Shown: positions 1 through 8,128 of the stretch, piece after piece | How positions within the stretch are numbered: position 1 is the stretch's first letter | Layout: the number at the start of each line of letters is the position of its first letter | Assembly (NCBI RefSeq): GCF_019972155.1 | Contig: NZ_BOVL01000021.1 | Span: 1 to 64,000, forward strand | Reading direction: 5' to 3' | Length of the DNA: 64,000 bases | Source of the DNA: Bradyrhizobium sp. RD5-C2 | GTDB lineage: Bacteria > Pseudomonadota > Alphaproteobacteria > Rhizobiales > Xanthobacteraceae | Translations under genes and position numbers: made by a program | Notes under the pieces: model-generated | The model's database searches: none | The model's input: only the letters and a program-made list of their open reading frames with translations | What the model was told of the DNA's origin: nothing

Positions 1-93
1 CCCTTGGATGAAGCGGTCTCCCGTCCGCTACCGCACCGGACACTCTATCCGATCCGGCGATTCGAGACTTACAAGGATGACGGGGCAGCGTAT

Positions 94-120
94 CCTGGAT
101 GGAGCGCAGCGAAATCCGGG
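94..120. repeat. REP-like palindromic intergenic element
   Basis: An imperfect inverted repeat: CCTGGAT at 94-100 pairs with ATCCGGG at 114-120 (one G-T type mismatch) around a GC-rich centre. Sequence of the form GGATGGAGCGCAGCGAAATC is common between genes in rhizobial genomes, as I recall. No gene is evident in bases 1-140. Confidence 0.5.
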
Positions 121-140
121 CTACAGCATTCCGCCAGTGA

Positions 141-1346
141 TTACGCCGCCTCGTCCGTTCTCCTCCACGGCGGAAACGGATCGCGAAGTTTTGCCCAGGC
201 CTGCGGGTCCATGCCCGGCTTGCCCGCGACGAGGCAGGCATCGAGACGGCAGCGGATGTCGTCCTCGTTCACGCCGGAGCCGATGAAGACCAGCTCCTGC
301 CGGCGATCGCCGTAGAGATCGTTCCAGCTCCGCTGCATCATGAGCCGCCAGTCCGGATGATCCGGCCAGCGCTCGCGCGGGATCGCGGCCCACCACGAGC
401 CGAGGCCTTCGGTCCGCACGATCGCGCCGGCCTGGCTCATCTCGCCGCACCAGTCCGGCCGCGTCGCGATCCAGAAATGGCCCTTGGCGCGGATCACACC
501 TTGCCAGCTCTCGCGCAGGAAGCCGTGAAACCGCACCGGATCGAACGGCCGCCGCGCGCGATAGACAAAGCTTGTGATGCCGTATTCCTCAGTCTCCGGC
601 ACGTGCTCGGCGAAACCGTAGAGTTCCTTGTGCCAGAGCGGATGCTGCTGCGCGCGTTCATGGTCGAAGCGGCCGGTATCGAGCACGCGGTCGAACGGCA
701 CATTTGCAAAGTTCGCCTCGACGAGGTCAGCGTCGGGATTAAGCGCACGCACGATGGTGCGGGCAGCTTCGCGCTGTGCCGGCGTCGCGGCATCGACCTT
801 GTTGAGCACGACGACGTCAGCGAATTCGATCTGCTCGACCAGCAGATCGACCAGCGTGCGCTTGTCGCCGTCGAGCGCCTCGCCGCGCTGGCTGAGGAAA
901 TCGGTCGAGGCATAGTCCTTCAGCAGATTGGCGGCGTCGACCACCGTGACCATGGTGTCGAGGCGCGCAACATCGGAGAGGCTGTTGCCGTCCTCGTCGC
1001 GAAACTCGAAGGTCGCGGCGACCGGCAGCGGTTCGGAGATGCCGGTCGATTCGATCAGCAGATAATCGAAGCGGCCACTCTCGGCGAGCGCGCGCACCTC
1101 TTTCAGCAGATCGTCGCGCAGGGTGCAGCAGATGCAGCCATTGCTCATCTCGACCAGCTTCTCGTCAGTCCGGGACAGGTTCGCACCGCCATCGCGGACG
1201 AGGTCGGCGTCGATGTTCACCTCGCTCATGTCGTTCACAATCACCGCAACCTTCAGGCCGTGGCGGTTGTTCAGGACGTGGTTCAGCAAAGTGGTCTTTC
1301 CAGCCCCGAGGAAGCCGGACAAGATGGTGACGGGGAGTTTTTGCAT
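141..1346 (-). CDS. zigA: COG0523 family GTPase metallochaperone (ZigA/CobW-like)
   Basis: A G3E-family GTPase of 401 residues. The P-loop GFLGAGKT lies at residues 11-18 and the metal-binding CxCC motif at C71, C73 and C74. An NKVD guanine-specificity motif follows, and a CobW C-terminal domain ends the protein. Enzymes of this subfamily are thought to deliver zinc to client metalloproteins when zinc is scarce. The upstream Zur box at 1407-1423 supports that role over cobalamin or nitrile hydratase functions. The ATG at 1346 is chosen because the family begins a few residues before the P-loop; an in-frame TTG nine bases upstream is less likely. The zinc role is inferred from the motif plus operator; membership of the family is certain. 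Confidence 0.9.
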   Translation of the reverse strand: MQKLPVTILSGFLGAGKTTLLNHVLNNRHGLKVAVIVNDMSEVNIDADLVRDGGANLSRTDEKLVEMSNGCICCTLRDDLLKEVRALAESGRFDYLLIESTGISEPLPVAATFEFRDEDGNSLSDVARLDTMVTVVDAANLLKDYASTDFLSQRGEALDGDKRTLVDLLVEQIEFADVVVLNKVDAATPAQREAARTIVRALNPDADLVEANFANVPFDRVLDTGRFDHERAQQHPLWHKELYGFAEHVPETEEYGITSFVYRARRPFDPVRFHGFLRESWQGVIRAKGHFWIATRPDWCGEMSQAGAIVRTEGLGSWWAAIPRERWPDHPDWRLMMQRSWNDLYGDRRQELVFIGSGVNEDDIRCRLDACLVAGKPGMDPQAWAKLRDPFPPWRRTDEAA

Positions 1347-1406
1347 CGAGATCAAACAGTTGCTTGAGGGATGGGCGGCGGGGCATGCGGCATTCGGTTT
1401 TATGTA

Positions 1407-1423
1407 ATGTTATAACATAACAT
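1407..1423. promoter_or_regulatory. Zur operator upstream of zigA-like gene
   Basis: ATGTTAT and ATAACAT form a perfect 7-bp inverted repeat with a 3-base centre (17 bases). This closely matches the alphaproteobacterial Zur (zinc uptake regulator) consensus. It lies about 60 bp upstream of the zigA-like ATG, a position that allows repression when zinc is replete. Confidence 0.8.
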
Positions 1424-1590
1424 CAAGAGCCATGGTGCTTGTCAAGCCGTCACGTGCGCCGAACGCAACCAGCGCCTGCCGTTCGGCGGTGATGCCAAAC
1501 AAGCCGGCGATTGTGTCCTGCTTCACGCGCCTGTCTCATCCAGGGTTGTAGTTTGGACGAGACACCCGCCCGAACCGAAAGGACCGCGCC

Positions 1591-2256
1591 GTGACCCTCG
1601 TCTACGGATTCGTGAAGACCAAGATCACCTCCGAACCCAAAATGAAGGCGTCCCACCACGGGCACGAGACGCAGTACCACCTGCACTGCAATCTCGATGT
1701 CGACGGCGGCCAATGGGACGTCGCGATCAATGTCGGCACCAACGACGCGGACGACCTGCTGAAATACAAGCTGGTGTTCGATTTCCGCCATCCGGTGATC
1801 CAGACTCTGGCGGCGGCCGACAACGGCTCGCGCGAGCTGACCGGACAGAAGGCGCTGCCCTCGCTGGACTTCATGCGCAGCGACCTGCTCGCCAACACCG
1901 GCAAGTGGCGTGACAGCGACGTGATGGACGGCTCCGAGGATGTCGAGCCGGCGGCGTCACTGGCCCGGCTGTTGTCGCGCGCGCATCAGCAGGGTCGTGA
2001 TGTCTACATCTTCGGCCGCTTCTACGAGCAGGGCAACGGCCTGCACGACGTCCATCTCAACCAGGGCTCGACCAAGGGCTTCATCCATCGCCCGGGTGAC
2101 GATTCCAACGACCACAACGATATCTGGCAGGACGGCGCCGTGATGGTCGATCTCGGCGAGCCGGAATGGGCCGCATATTTCGCGGCCTTCAATCAGCAGC
2201 TGGTGCCGACCGATGAGCTCGGCAATCCAAAACCCGACGCCGCCACGATCGGCTGA
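1591..2256 (+). CDS. DUF2278 (YukJ-like) family protein
   Basis: A soluble protein of 221 residues resembling the DUF2278 family (Bacillus YukJ), whose biochemical role is unknown. The start resembles family members (VYGFVKTKI), and the body holds conserved His and Asp positions (YHLHCNLDVDG near residues 30-40, GLHDVHLNQG near 150, and an HNDIWQDGA segment near 170). The GTG start at 1591 is preceded by AAAGGA at a suitable distance. It stands alone: zigA is divergent and htpG converges on it, with a hairpin between the stops. No signal peptide or membrane segment is seen. Confidence 0.75.
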   Translation: MTLVYGFVKTKITSEPKMKASHHGHETQYHLHCNLDVDGGQWDVAINVGTNDADDLLKYKLVFDFRHPVIQTLAAADNGSRELTGQKALPSLDFMRSDLLANTGKWRDSDVMDGSEDVEPAASLARLLSRAHQQGRDVYIFGRFYEQGNGLHDVHLNQGSTKGFIHRPGDDSNDHNDIWQDGAVMVDLGEPEWAAYFAAFNQQLVPTDELGNPKPDAATIG

Positions 2257-2278
2257 GCAGCGTTCGAAGCCAGGCGGC

Positions 2279-2302
2279 ATGGCCGGCGCTGACGCCGGCC
2301 AT
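2279..2302. terminator. Hairpin between convergent genes
   Basis: ATGGCCGGCG at 2279-2288 and CGCCGGCCAT at 2293-2302 form a perfect 10-bp stem with a 4-base loop, exactly between the stop codons of the DUF2278 gene and htpG. No T-tract follows on either strand, so it is probably a weak bidirectional terminator or an mRNA-end stabiliser. Confidence 0.55.
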
Positions 2303-2307
2303 CACGG

Positions 2308-4170
2308 CTATCTTGCGAGGCCGCGCAGCACGAGCTGGTTCATCCGGCTGGCAAACGCGGCGGGATCGTCGGGCATCTCGCCGTCGAGGATCTGCGCCTG
2401 CTCGAACAGCAACAGCGACAGATCCTTCGCCTGCGCGGTGTCGGTCGCAAGCGCTGCGACCAGCGGATGACGCAAATTGATCTCGAGGATCGGCTTGGTG
2501 ATCTCGCCGCGGTTCTGCTGAGCGAGCAGCCGCTCCAGCGCGCGGTCGCGCGCGTCGCCGCCGGCGACCAGGCACGACGCGCTCGCGGTCAGCCGCTGCG
2601 AGGCGCGGACATCCGAGACGCGCTCGCCGAGCGCATCCTTGATCACGGCGATCGTGGTCGCGGCATCGGCAGCAGGCTCGTCCTTCTTGTCCTGCTTGTC
2701 GTCGACGAGCGGGATCAGGCCGAAATCGACGTCGCCCTGGCTCAGTGACTTCAGCGGCTTGCCGCCGAACTCGAGTGGCGCCGAAGTCCAGAAGGCATCG
2801 ACGGGATCGGTGAGCAGCAGCACCTCGATGCCGCGGGCGCGCGCCGATTCCAGCTTCGGGTTCGACTTCAGCCGCTCGACGCTGTCGCCGACCAGATAAT
2901 AGATCTCGGTCTGGTTCGGCTTGAAGTCGTCGACAACCTGCTTCAGCGAGCGCTTCTCGCCCGACGTCGTGGTGAAACGCGCCAGCGCCAACAGCTTCTC
3001 GCGGCGCTCGAAATCTTCCCACAGGCCTTCCTTGATGACCGGGCCGAACGCGTCCCAGATCTTTGTGAAGGTCTCCGGCTCCTTCTCGCCGAGCGTTTCC
3101 AGCTCGCCGATGACGCGGCTGGTAACCGCCTTGCGGATCTGTGCGAGTTGCGGATTGTTCTGCAACATCTCGCGCGAGATGTTGAGCGGCAGGTCCTCGC
3201 TGTCGATCACGCCGCGGATGAAGCGGAGGTACGCGGGCAGCAGCTCGGCGTCGTCAGCAATGAAGACGCGGCGGACATAGAGCTTCACCCTGCCCTTGCG
3301 CTCGACCTGGAACAGGTCGAACGGCTTCTCGGACGGCGCGAACAACAGCACGGCGTAGGACTGCCGACCCTCGGCGCGGTAATGCAGCGTCATCGCCGGC
3401 TCGTCGAACGCACCCGCGATCTGCTTGTAGGCCTGCGCATAGTCTTCCGGCGTCAGTTCGGATTTGGAGCGCTGCCACAGCGCGCTCGCCGAATTGATCT
3501 GGCGCGGCTCGCCCTCCTCCGGCACCAGCAGGATCGGAAACTGGATGTTGTCGGAATATTCGCGGACGATGCGCTCGATCTCGTAAGCCTCGAGATATTT
3601 GGAGGCCTCCTTTTTCAGATGCAGCACGATCTCGGTGCCGCGCGCGACGCGCTGGGCGGCCTCCTCGCTTGCCGGCGCGATCTCGAAGCCGCTGCCGCCT
3701 TCCGACGACCACACCCAGACCTCGTCGGAGCCGGCGCGGCGGCTGGTGACGACGATCTTCTCGGCGACCATGAAGGCGGCATAGAAGCCGACGCCGAACT
3801 GGCCGATCAGATTGGCGCCGTCCTTGGCCTCGGTCAGCTTCGACAGGAACGATTTGGTGCCGGAGCGCGCGATGGTGCCGAGATTGTCGATCAGCTCGGC
3901 CCGCTCCATGCCGATGCCGGTATCGACCACGGACAGCGTGTTGGCTGCCTTGTTCGGGGCGATCCTGATCTCCGGCGGCGTGCCGTCGGTGATCAGGCCG
4001 GGATTGGCGATCGCCTCATAGCGCAACTTGTCGCAGGCATCCGACGCGTTCGAGATCAATTCGCGCAGGAAGATATCGGTCTCGGAATAGACCGAATGCA
4101 CCATCAGGTGCAGCAATTCGGCAACCTCGGCCTGGAATGGCTGGGATTCGGCGGCGGCAGTTGTGGTCAT
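2308..4170 (-). CDS. htpG: Chaperone HtpG (Hsp90)
   Basis: The bacterial Hsp90 ATP-dependent chaperone, cytosolic, acting on late-folding clients with DnaK. The protein is 620 residues, the usual family length. The GHKL ATPase domain is intact: LRELISNASDACDKLR near residues 30-45, DTGIGM near 85, and the lid with FGVGFYAAFMV near 125. The middle and C-terminal dimerisation domains follow to the end. The reading frame stays open 63 codons upstream, but that extension is not Hsp90-like; the ATG at 4170 gives the expected N-terminus (an AFQAEVAEL-like helix). No heat-shock operator was identified in the 85 bp upstream. Confidence 0.97.
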   Translation of the reverse strand: MTTTAAAESQPFQAEVAELLHLMVHSVYSETDIFLRELISNASDACDKLRYEAIANPGLITDGTPPEIRIAPNKAANTLSVVDTGIGMERAELIDNLGTIARSGTKSFLSKLTEAKDGANLIGQFGVGFYAAFMVAEKIVVTSRRAGSDEVWVWSSEGGSGFEIAPASEEAAQRVARGTEIVLHLKKEASKYLEAYEIERIVREYSDNIQFPILLVPEEGEPRQINSASALWQRSKSELTPEDYAQAYKQIAGAFDEPAMTLHYRAEGRQSYAVLLFAPSEKPFDLFQVERKGRVKLYVRRVFIADDAELLPAYLRFIRGVIDSEDLPLNISREMLQNNPQLAQIRKAVTSRVIGELETLGEKEPETFTKIWDAFGPVIKEGLWEDFERREKLLALARFTTTSGEKRSLKQVVDDFKPNQTEIYYLVGDSVERLKSNPKLESARARGIEVLLLTDPVDAFWTSAPLEFGGKPLKSLSQGDVDFGLIPLVDDKQDKKDEPAADAATTIAVIKDALGERVSDVRASQRLTASASCLVAGGDARDRALERLLAQQNRGEITKPILEINLRHPLVAALATDTAQAKDLSLLLFEQAQILDGEMPDDPAAFASRMNQLVLRGLAR

Positions 4171-4255
4171 GCAGAAACTCGGACAAACGGTAAGGGGCGG
4201 GAAAGCCCTGATATAGCGCGATCGCGCCGCGTGGCAAGATGAGCGGGGGGAACCG

Positions 4256-5062
4256 TCAGTCCGAGATCGCGGCGATATAGCGCGCGACCGAACGGTCGAA
4301 CGCCGCCCTGGCGTCAGTTGGGATGTTCTTGCCCCACCAGGCGCCGTAGATCCGATCATACGCCAGCGGCCCGACCGTGCGCGCGATGCGGCGGACTGCT
4401 GTTGCGTTGAGCGGGATGTAGTTCGGGTAGGAATACATGAAGCTGACCGAGCGGCGGTCCATCGCGACCATCGCGATATCGCCGGTCAGGAGCGCACCGC
4501 GCCCGTCCGCCCCCTTGCGCCAATGCAGCATGGTGGCGCCGGCAAAATGCCCGCCGGCCCGCACCAGCAGAATATCGTCGGAGATGCGATGGCTGTCACC
4601 TTGCCACGGCACGATCGCGGCATGAGGCCGCGTCACCCATTGTGCATCGTCGCCGTGCAGATAGACCGGCGCATCGTCGAACGCCGCGCTCCAGTCGGCG
4701 ACGGCGCCATAGTAATGCGGATGCGAGATCGCGATCGCCTTCAGCCCGCCGAGCGATTTGACATGTGCTATCGCCTCGGGCGTGGCCAGCGGCACGCAGT
4801 CCCACATCACGCAGCCGCCCCGATCCGGCACCAGGAGCGCGCGCTGCCCGATCGCGAATGACGGCTCGAGCGCCAATCCAACCAGGCCGAGATCGTCGCG
4901 CCAGACCAGCCGATGCCGCTGCGCCAGCTCCTCGCGCGTCAGCCACGCCTGCCCCTTCCAGTTCACATATTGCCGCTCGTCCTCGCAGATCGGGCAGCCC
5001 GGCGGCGGCGCCGCGGTTTCCGGAAATTGCGCGCCGCATTGTTCGCAGGTCCAGAGGGGCAT
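4256..5062 (-). CDS. MBL-fold metallohydrolase with N-terminal zinc ribbon
   Basis: A 268-residue protein. The N-terminus carries two Cys pairs (CEQC near residue 5 and CPIC near 24), a rubredoxin-like or zinc-ribbon arrangement, followed by a metallo-beta-lactamase-fold domain. The expected HxHxDH metal motif is replaced by SHPHYYGA, and a later HFAGATMLHW segment supplies another His. The Asp and last His of the canonical motif are therefore absent, so metal binding or activity may differ from glyoxalase II-type enzymes. The ATG at 5062 is preferred; a GTG nine bases upstream is possible. It lies upstream of htpG on the same strand with an 85-bp gap. The substrate is unknown. Confidence 0.75.
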   Translation of the reverse strand: MPLWTCEQCGAQFPETAAPPPGCPICEDERQYVNWKGQAWLTREELAQRHRLVWRDDLGLVGLALEPSFAIGQRALLVPDRGGCVMWDCVPLATPEAIAHVKSLGGLKAIAISHPHYYGAVADWSAAFDDAPVYLHGDDAQWVTRPHAAIVPWQGDSHRISDDILLVRAGGHFAGATMLHWRKGADGRGALLTGDIAMVAMDRRSVSFMYSYPNYIPLNATAVRRIARTVGPLAYDRIYGAWWGKNIPTDARAAFDRSVARYIAAISD

Positions 5063-5121
5063 TGAGAGCACACGCGTTGGGGTGAAGCTGGTCCCTGATC
5101 TACGTCAGCGGCGCAACGCGT

Positions 5122-6102
5122 TCAATGCCGGCGCCCCAGTTCCATCTGCATCTCCGCTGGCGCGGCGCCGAACTTGCGGCGGAACGCGCGATGGAAATAG
5201 GACAGGTCGTTGAAGCCGACCGTATAGGCGATGTCGCTGACCTTGCGGCCGGCGCCCTGCGCGTGCAGCAGCAGCCGGCGCGCCAGCAGCAGGCGCTGCT
5301 CCAGAACATATTCCGAGAACGTGGTCCCTTCGGAGGCGAACAGGCGTTGCGCCTGGCGTGTGCTCAGTGCGTTCGCCCTTGCTATGGCCTCGATCGTGAG
5401 CCTGCCATTGTCGAGATTCTTCAGGACATCGGCCTTCATCAGATCGAGCCGCGCCTTCGCCACGCCGTCGCGTGCAGCGAGCTCCTTCTGCTCGGCACTG
5501 CTGCCGAGCACGAGGCCGACCAGATCGGCCAGATGATGCGCCGCCGCCTGCTGGCCCGGCACATCCAGATCGCCGGCAAGCTCGGTACAGAGCGCCGAAT
5601 AGCGCTCGATCATCGAACTCAAGGCCAGATCGCGGCCGAGCGCCCGCGCCAGCTGCGTCTCCACCATGGGCGTGACCTGGAGCAAAAGACGCCGCGGAAA
5701 CCGCGTCGTCGTGAAGCTGCCGGACTGGGTGAGATCGGCAGTGCCGACGATATTCATTTCGGTGAGACACATCTGGCCGCGCTTGAGCTCAATCGCCGCG
5801 CTGCCTTGTGTGACCTGCACCGTACCGCGTGTCGCTGATATCAGCACCAAATCGTCGCAGCCGTCGCTCAGAAGCGCGCGGGTGCGGGCGAAGCGGGCCG
5901 AGCCGCCGCGTGGCGTCGCGATCGCGACCGTATGCAGCAGCGTGAACTCGTTGTGACAATCGATGCTGACGTCGTCGGTCGGTCCGACGTCGAGCCGGCA
6001 GAAGCCGCGGCAAATGCCCTCGCGCCAAGCCTCATAGGCCGGCCCTTTCGCCAGCCCGTGATGGAAAATCGAGAACCGGTTGGGCACCTGTGTCTCGGAC
6101 AT
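5122..6102 (-). CDS. AraC family transcriptional regulator
   Basis: A 326-residue DNA-binding regulator. The N-terminal two thirds resemble the AraC-binding-like sensor domain of the FeaR/NahR-like AraC group. The C-terminal 100 residues form the double helix-turn-helix (LSTRQAQRLF near residue 245 and VSDIAYTVGFNDLSYFHRAF near 290), with the family signature ending in FGAAPAEMQ. Its target is not indicated. The nearest gene on its own strand is the MBL protein just downstream (60-bp gap), and the sigma factor is divergent. The ATG at 6102 is the only reasonable start. Confidence 0.88.
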   Translation of the reverse strand: MSETQVPNRFSIFHHGLAKGPAYEAWREGICRGFCRLDVGPTDDVSIDCHNEFTLLHTVAIATPRGGSARFARTRALLSDGCDDLVLISATRGTVQVTQGSAAIELKRGQMCLTEMNIVGTADLTQSGSFTTTRFPRRLLLQVTPMVETQLARALGRDLALSSMIERYSALCTELAGDLDVPGQQAAAHHLADLVGLVLGSSAEQKELAARDGVAKARLDLMKADVLKNLDNGRLTIEAIARANALSTRQAQRLFASEGTTFSEYVLEQRLLLARRLLLHAQGAGRKVSDIAYTVGFNDLSYFHRAFRRKFGAAPAEMQMELGRRH

Positions 6103-6276
6103 GATCCGTGCTCCGAAAGCGCGATCGATCGAAACGAGGCGACGAACGATCGCGTTCTTCCCGGCGTGCGCATGTCGTTCCTGTCCCTACGCTTGGCGCG
6201 ACGGTCCACGACTCCGGCGGGGAGCCTGATACCACTCCGCCGATTGACGGTAAAGCTATTCACGAGATGCAACCCT

Positions 6277-6834
6277 ATGATGCGTAGTGCGAAGGCCGGG
6301 AATAAAACGGCGCAGCAGTTTCGTGACGCCGCCCTGCCATGGCTCGACGATGCCTATGCATTCGCCCAGGTGCTGACGCGAACCGAGGCGGACGCCGAAC
6401 AGGCCGTGCAGGACTGCTATCTGCGCGCACAGCGCCAGTTCGACGGCTTTCGTGGCACCGCCATCAGGCCGTGGCTGCTCGCGACCCTCAAAACCGTCTG
6501 CCAGGAGAAGCCGCCTCGCCGCGGCTCGGCCCCAGATGCCGGCGCGAGCGGGACGCTTGAGCGGCGCAGCTCCCCGACCATCCGACAACTCGTCGACGAG
6601 CTGCCCGCACCGCTCGGCGAGGTCATCGCACTGCGCGAATATCTCGATCTCACCTACAAGGAGATCGCCGAGGTCACCGGCGTTCCCGTCACCACCGTGA
6701 TGTCGCGCATCGCCGAAGCCCGCGCATTGCTGCTCGCGGCGCGGCGAGCAGCGCAAGCGCACCAGGAACCAGCCGCTGCGAGGCCCGCGGGCGGCACGAC
6801 AAAACCTACGATCTACCGCGCGAACGCCTGTTGA
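6277..6834 (+). CDS. Small ECF-type RNA polymerase sigma factor
   Basis: About 185 residues with ECF sigma organisation: a sigma-2 region (ALPWLDDAYAFAQVLTRTEADAEQAVQDCY, near residues 18-47, with the acidic DAEQAVQD element) and a sigma-4 helix-turn-helix (LTYKEIAEVTGVPVTTVMSRI, near 130-150). Two adjacent ATG codons at 6277 and 6280 begin the homologous part; the frame is open further upstream, but that stretch is not conserved-looking. No anti-sigma gene lies beside it. Its last 22 bases overlap the end of the convergent asparaginase gene. The regulon is unknown. Confidence 0.85.
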   Translation: MMRSAKAGNKTAQQFRDAALPWLDDAYAFAQVLTRTEADAEQAVQDCYLRAQRQFDGFRGTAIRPWLLATLKTVCQEKPPRRGSAPDAGASGTLERRSSPTIRQLVDELPAPLGEVIALREYLDLTYKEIAEVTGVPVTTVMSRIAEARALLLAARRAAQAHQEPAAARPAGGTTKPTIYRANAC

Positions 6835-7913
6835 ACCGCCGAGGACTCGGTGACGCCGTTGGCGATCAGGAGCTGAAGCAGCAAGCGTGCCTTCTGCGGA
6901 TTGAGATCGAGCGAGACTGCAAAGCCGAGCTTGTCGTCCTCGACCTCGACGTTGCGGTTGACATAGCCCGAGCCGACCCGAGTGGAACGCACCACGATGA
7001 CACCCTGCTTCGCCGCAGCCGCCAGCGCGTCGATCGCGCCCTTCGATGAATTGCCGTCACCGACGCCGGCCAGTACGATGCCCTTGGCGCCGCGCTTGAC
7101 CGCATCCTCGACCTCCGCGGCGTCCATGTTGGCGTGCGAATAGACGATGTCGACCCGCGGCAAGGGCGGCGCATCCGGCAGCTTCAGCCCGGCACGTTTG
7201 GCTGGTGCGGCCGGCTGCAGGTAGCGGAGCGAGCCGGTGTCGACATAACCGACCGGACCGGCATCGGGCGAGCGGAACGTCTCCACGCTGGTGGTATTGG
7301 TCTTCTGCACCCAGCGCGCGGCATGGATGGTGTCGTCAAGCACCACCAGCACGCCGCGGCCACGGGATTCCGGCGCCGATGCGACCCGCATCGCCTCGTA
7401 GAGATTGGCCGGGCCATCGGCACCGATCGCGGTCGAGGGCCGCATCGATCCGACCAGCACGACCGGCATGTCGGTGTCCAGCACGCTTTGCAGGAAGAAC
7501 GCCGTCTCCTCCATCGTGTCGGTGCCGTGCGTGATGACGACGCCGTCGACTTCCTTGTTGTCGATCGCGGTACGGATGCGCTTGACGAGATCGAACCAGA
7601 CCTTGTCGTTCATGTCCTGCGAGCCGATCGACGAGATCTGCTCAGCCGAGATCTGGGCGAGCTTGTCGATCCCCGGAATGGCCGCGATCAGGTTCGCTGC
7701 ACTGACCTTGCCCGAATCATAGGCATTGCCGGCGCGTGCATTGGCCTGGCCCGCGATGGTGCCGCCGGTGCCTAGCACGAGCACACGGGCCAGCGCGGTC
7801 CCGGCGGGGGACTGCTGAGCGATGGCCGGCGACGCAAGCCCGATGACGAGGGCTGCGGCAAGGCCGACGATGGTGCGTGCAGAACGAGCCGATCGGAACA
7901 AGTGCAGCGTCAT
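6813..7913 (-). CDS. Type II (periplasmic) L-asparaginase
   Basis: Hydrolyses L-asparagine to aspartate and ammonia. The protein is 366 residues. The N-terminus is a Sec signal peptide (hydrophobic VGLAAALVIGLASPAIA, cleavage near residue 33), placing it in the periplasm. Both active-site threonine motifs are present: VLGTGGTIAG near residue 48 and the HGTDTMEETA motif near 128. The length matches secreted bacterial type II enzymes. It is transcribed alone, divergent from the acyl-CoA dehydrogenase, with a 215-bp intergenic region that should hold both promoters. Its 3' end overlaps the sigma factor gene tail to tail, so antisense interference is possible. Confidence 0.93.
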   Translation of the reverse strand: MTLHLFRSARSARTIVGLAAALVIGLASPAIAQQSPAGTALARVLVLGTGGTIAGQANARAGNAYDSGKVSAANLIAAIPGIDKLAQISAEQISSIGSQDMNDKVWFDLVKRIRTAIDNKEVDGVVITHGTDTMEETAFFLQSVLDTDMPVVLVGSMRPSTAIGADGPANLYEAMRVASAPESRGRGVLVVLDDTIHAARWVQKTNTTSVETFRSPDAGPVGYVDTGSLRYLQPAAPAKRAGLKLPDAPPLPRVDIVYSHANMDAAEVEDAVKRGAKGIVLAGVGDGNSSKGAIDALAAAAKQGVIVVRSTRVGSGYVNRNVEVEDDKLGFAVSLDLNPQKARLLLQLLIANGVTESSAVQQAFAR

Positions 7914-8128
7914 TTCTTCCCCCAGCGACAGATTTCCTGCTTACAACTCGTGGTTTTATCGCGCAAGAAATGGACAAACTTGCGGCGGAAACCATCGGGG
8001 ACAGAATTCCGACCTTCCCGGCCGCTCTCACCCGGTACCCTGCTCACACCGCCTTGCTCGCCGGCGAGCCTGCAAAATGTTGACACCGCAGGAATGGCGT
8101 CGCACATTTTTCGAAGATTATTCGAAAT

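Noticed and set aside
141..1346. Cobalamin biosynthesis CobW assignment
   Set aside because: There is no cobalamin gene context and the Zur box points to zinc.
357..1367. Long open frame on the plus strand opposite the zigA-like gene
   Set aside because: A mirror frame of a high-GC gene; its translation is Arg/His/Leu-rich without domains.
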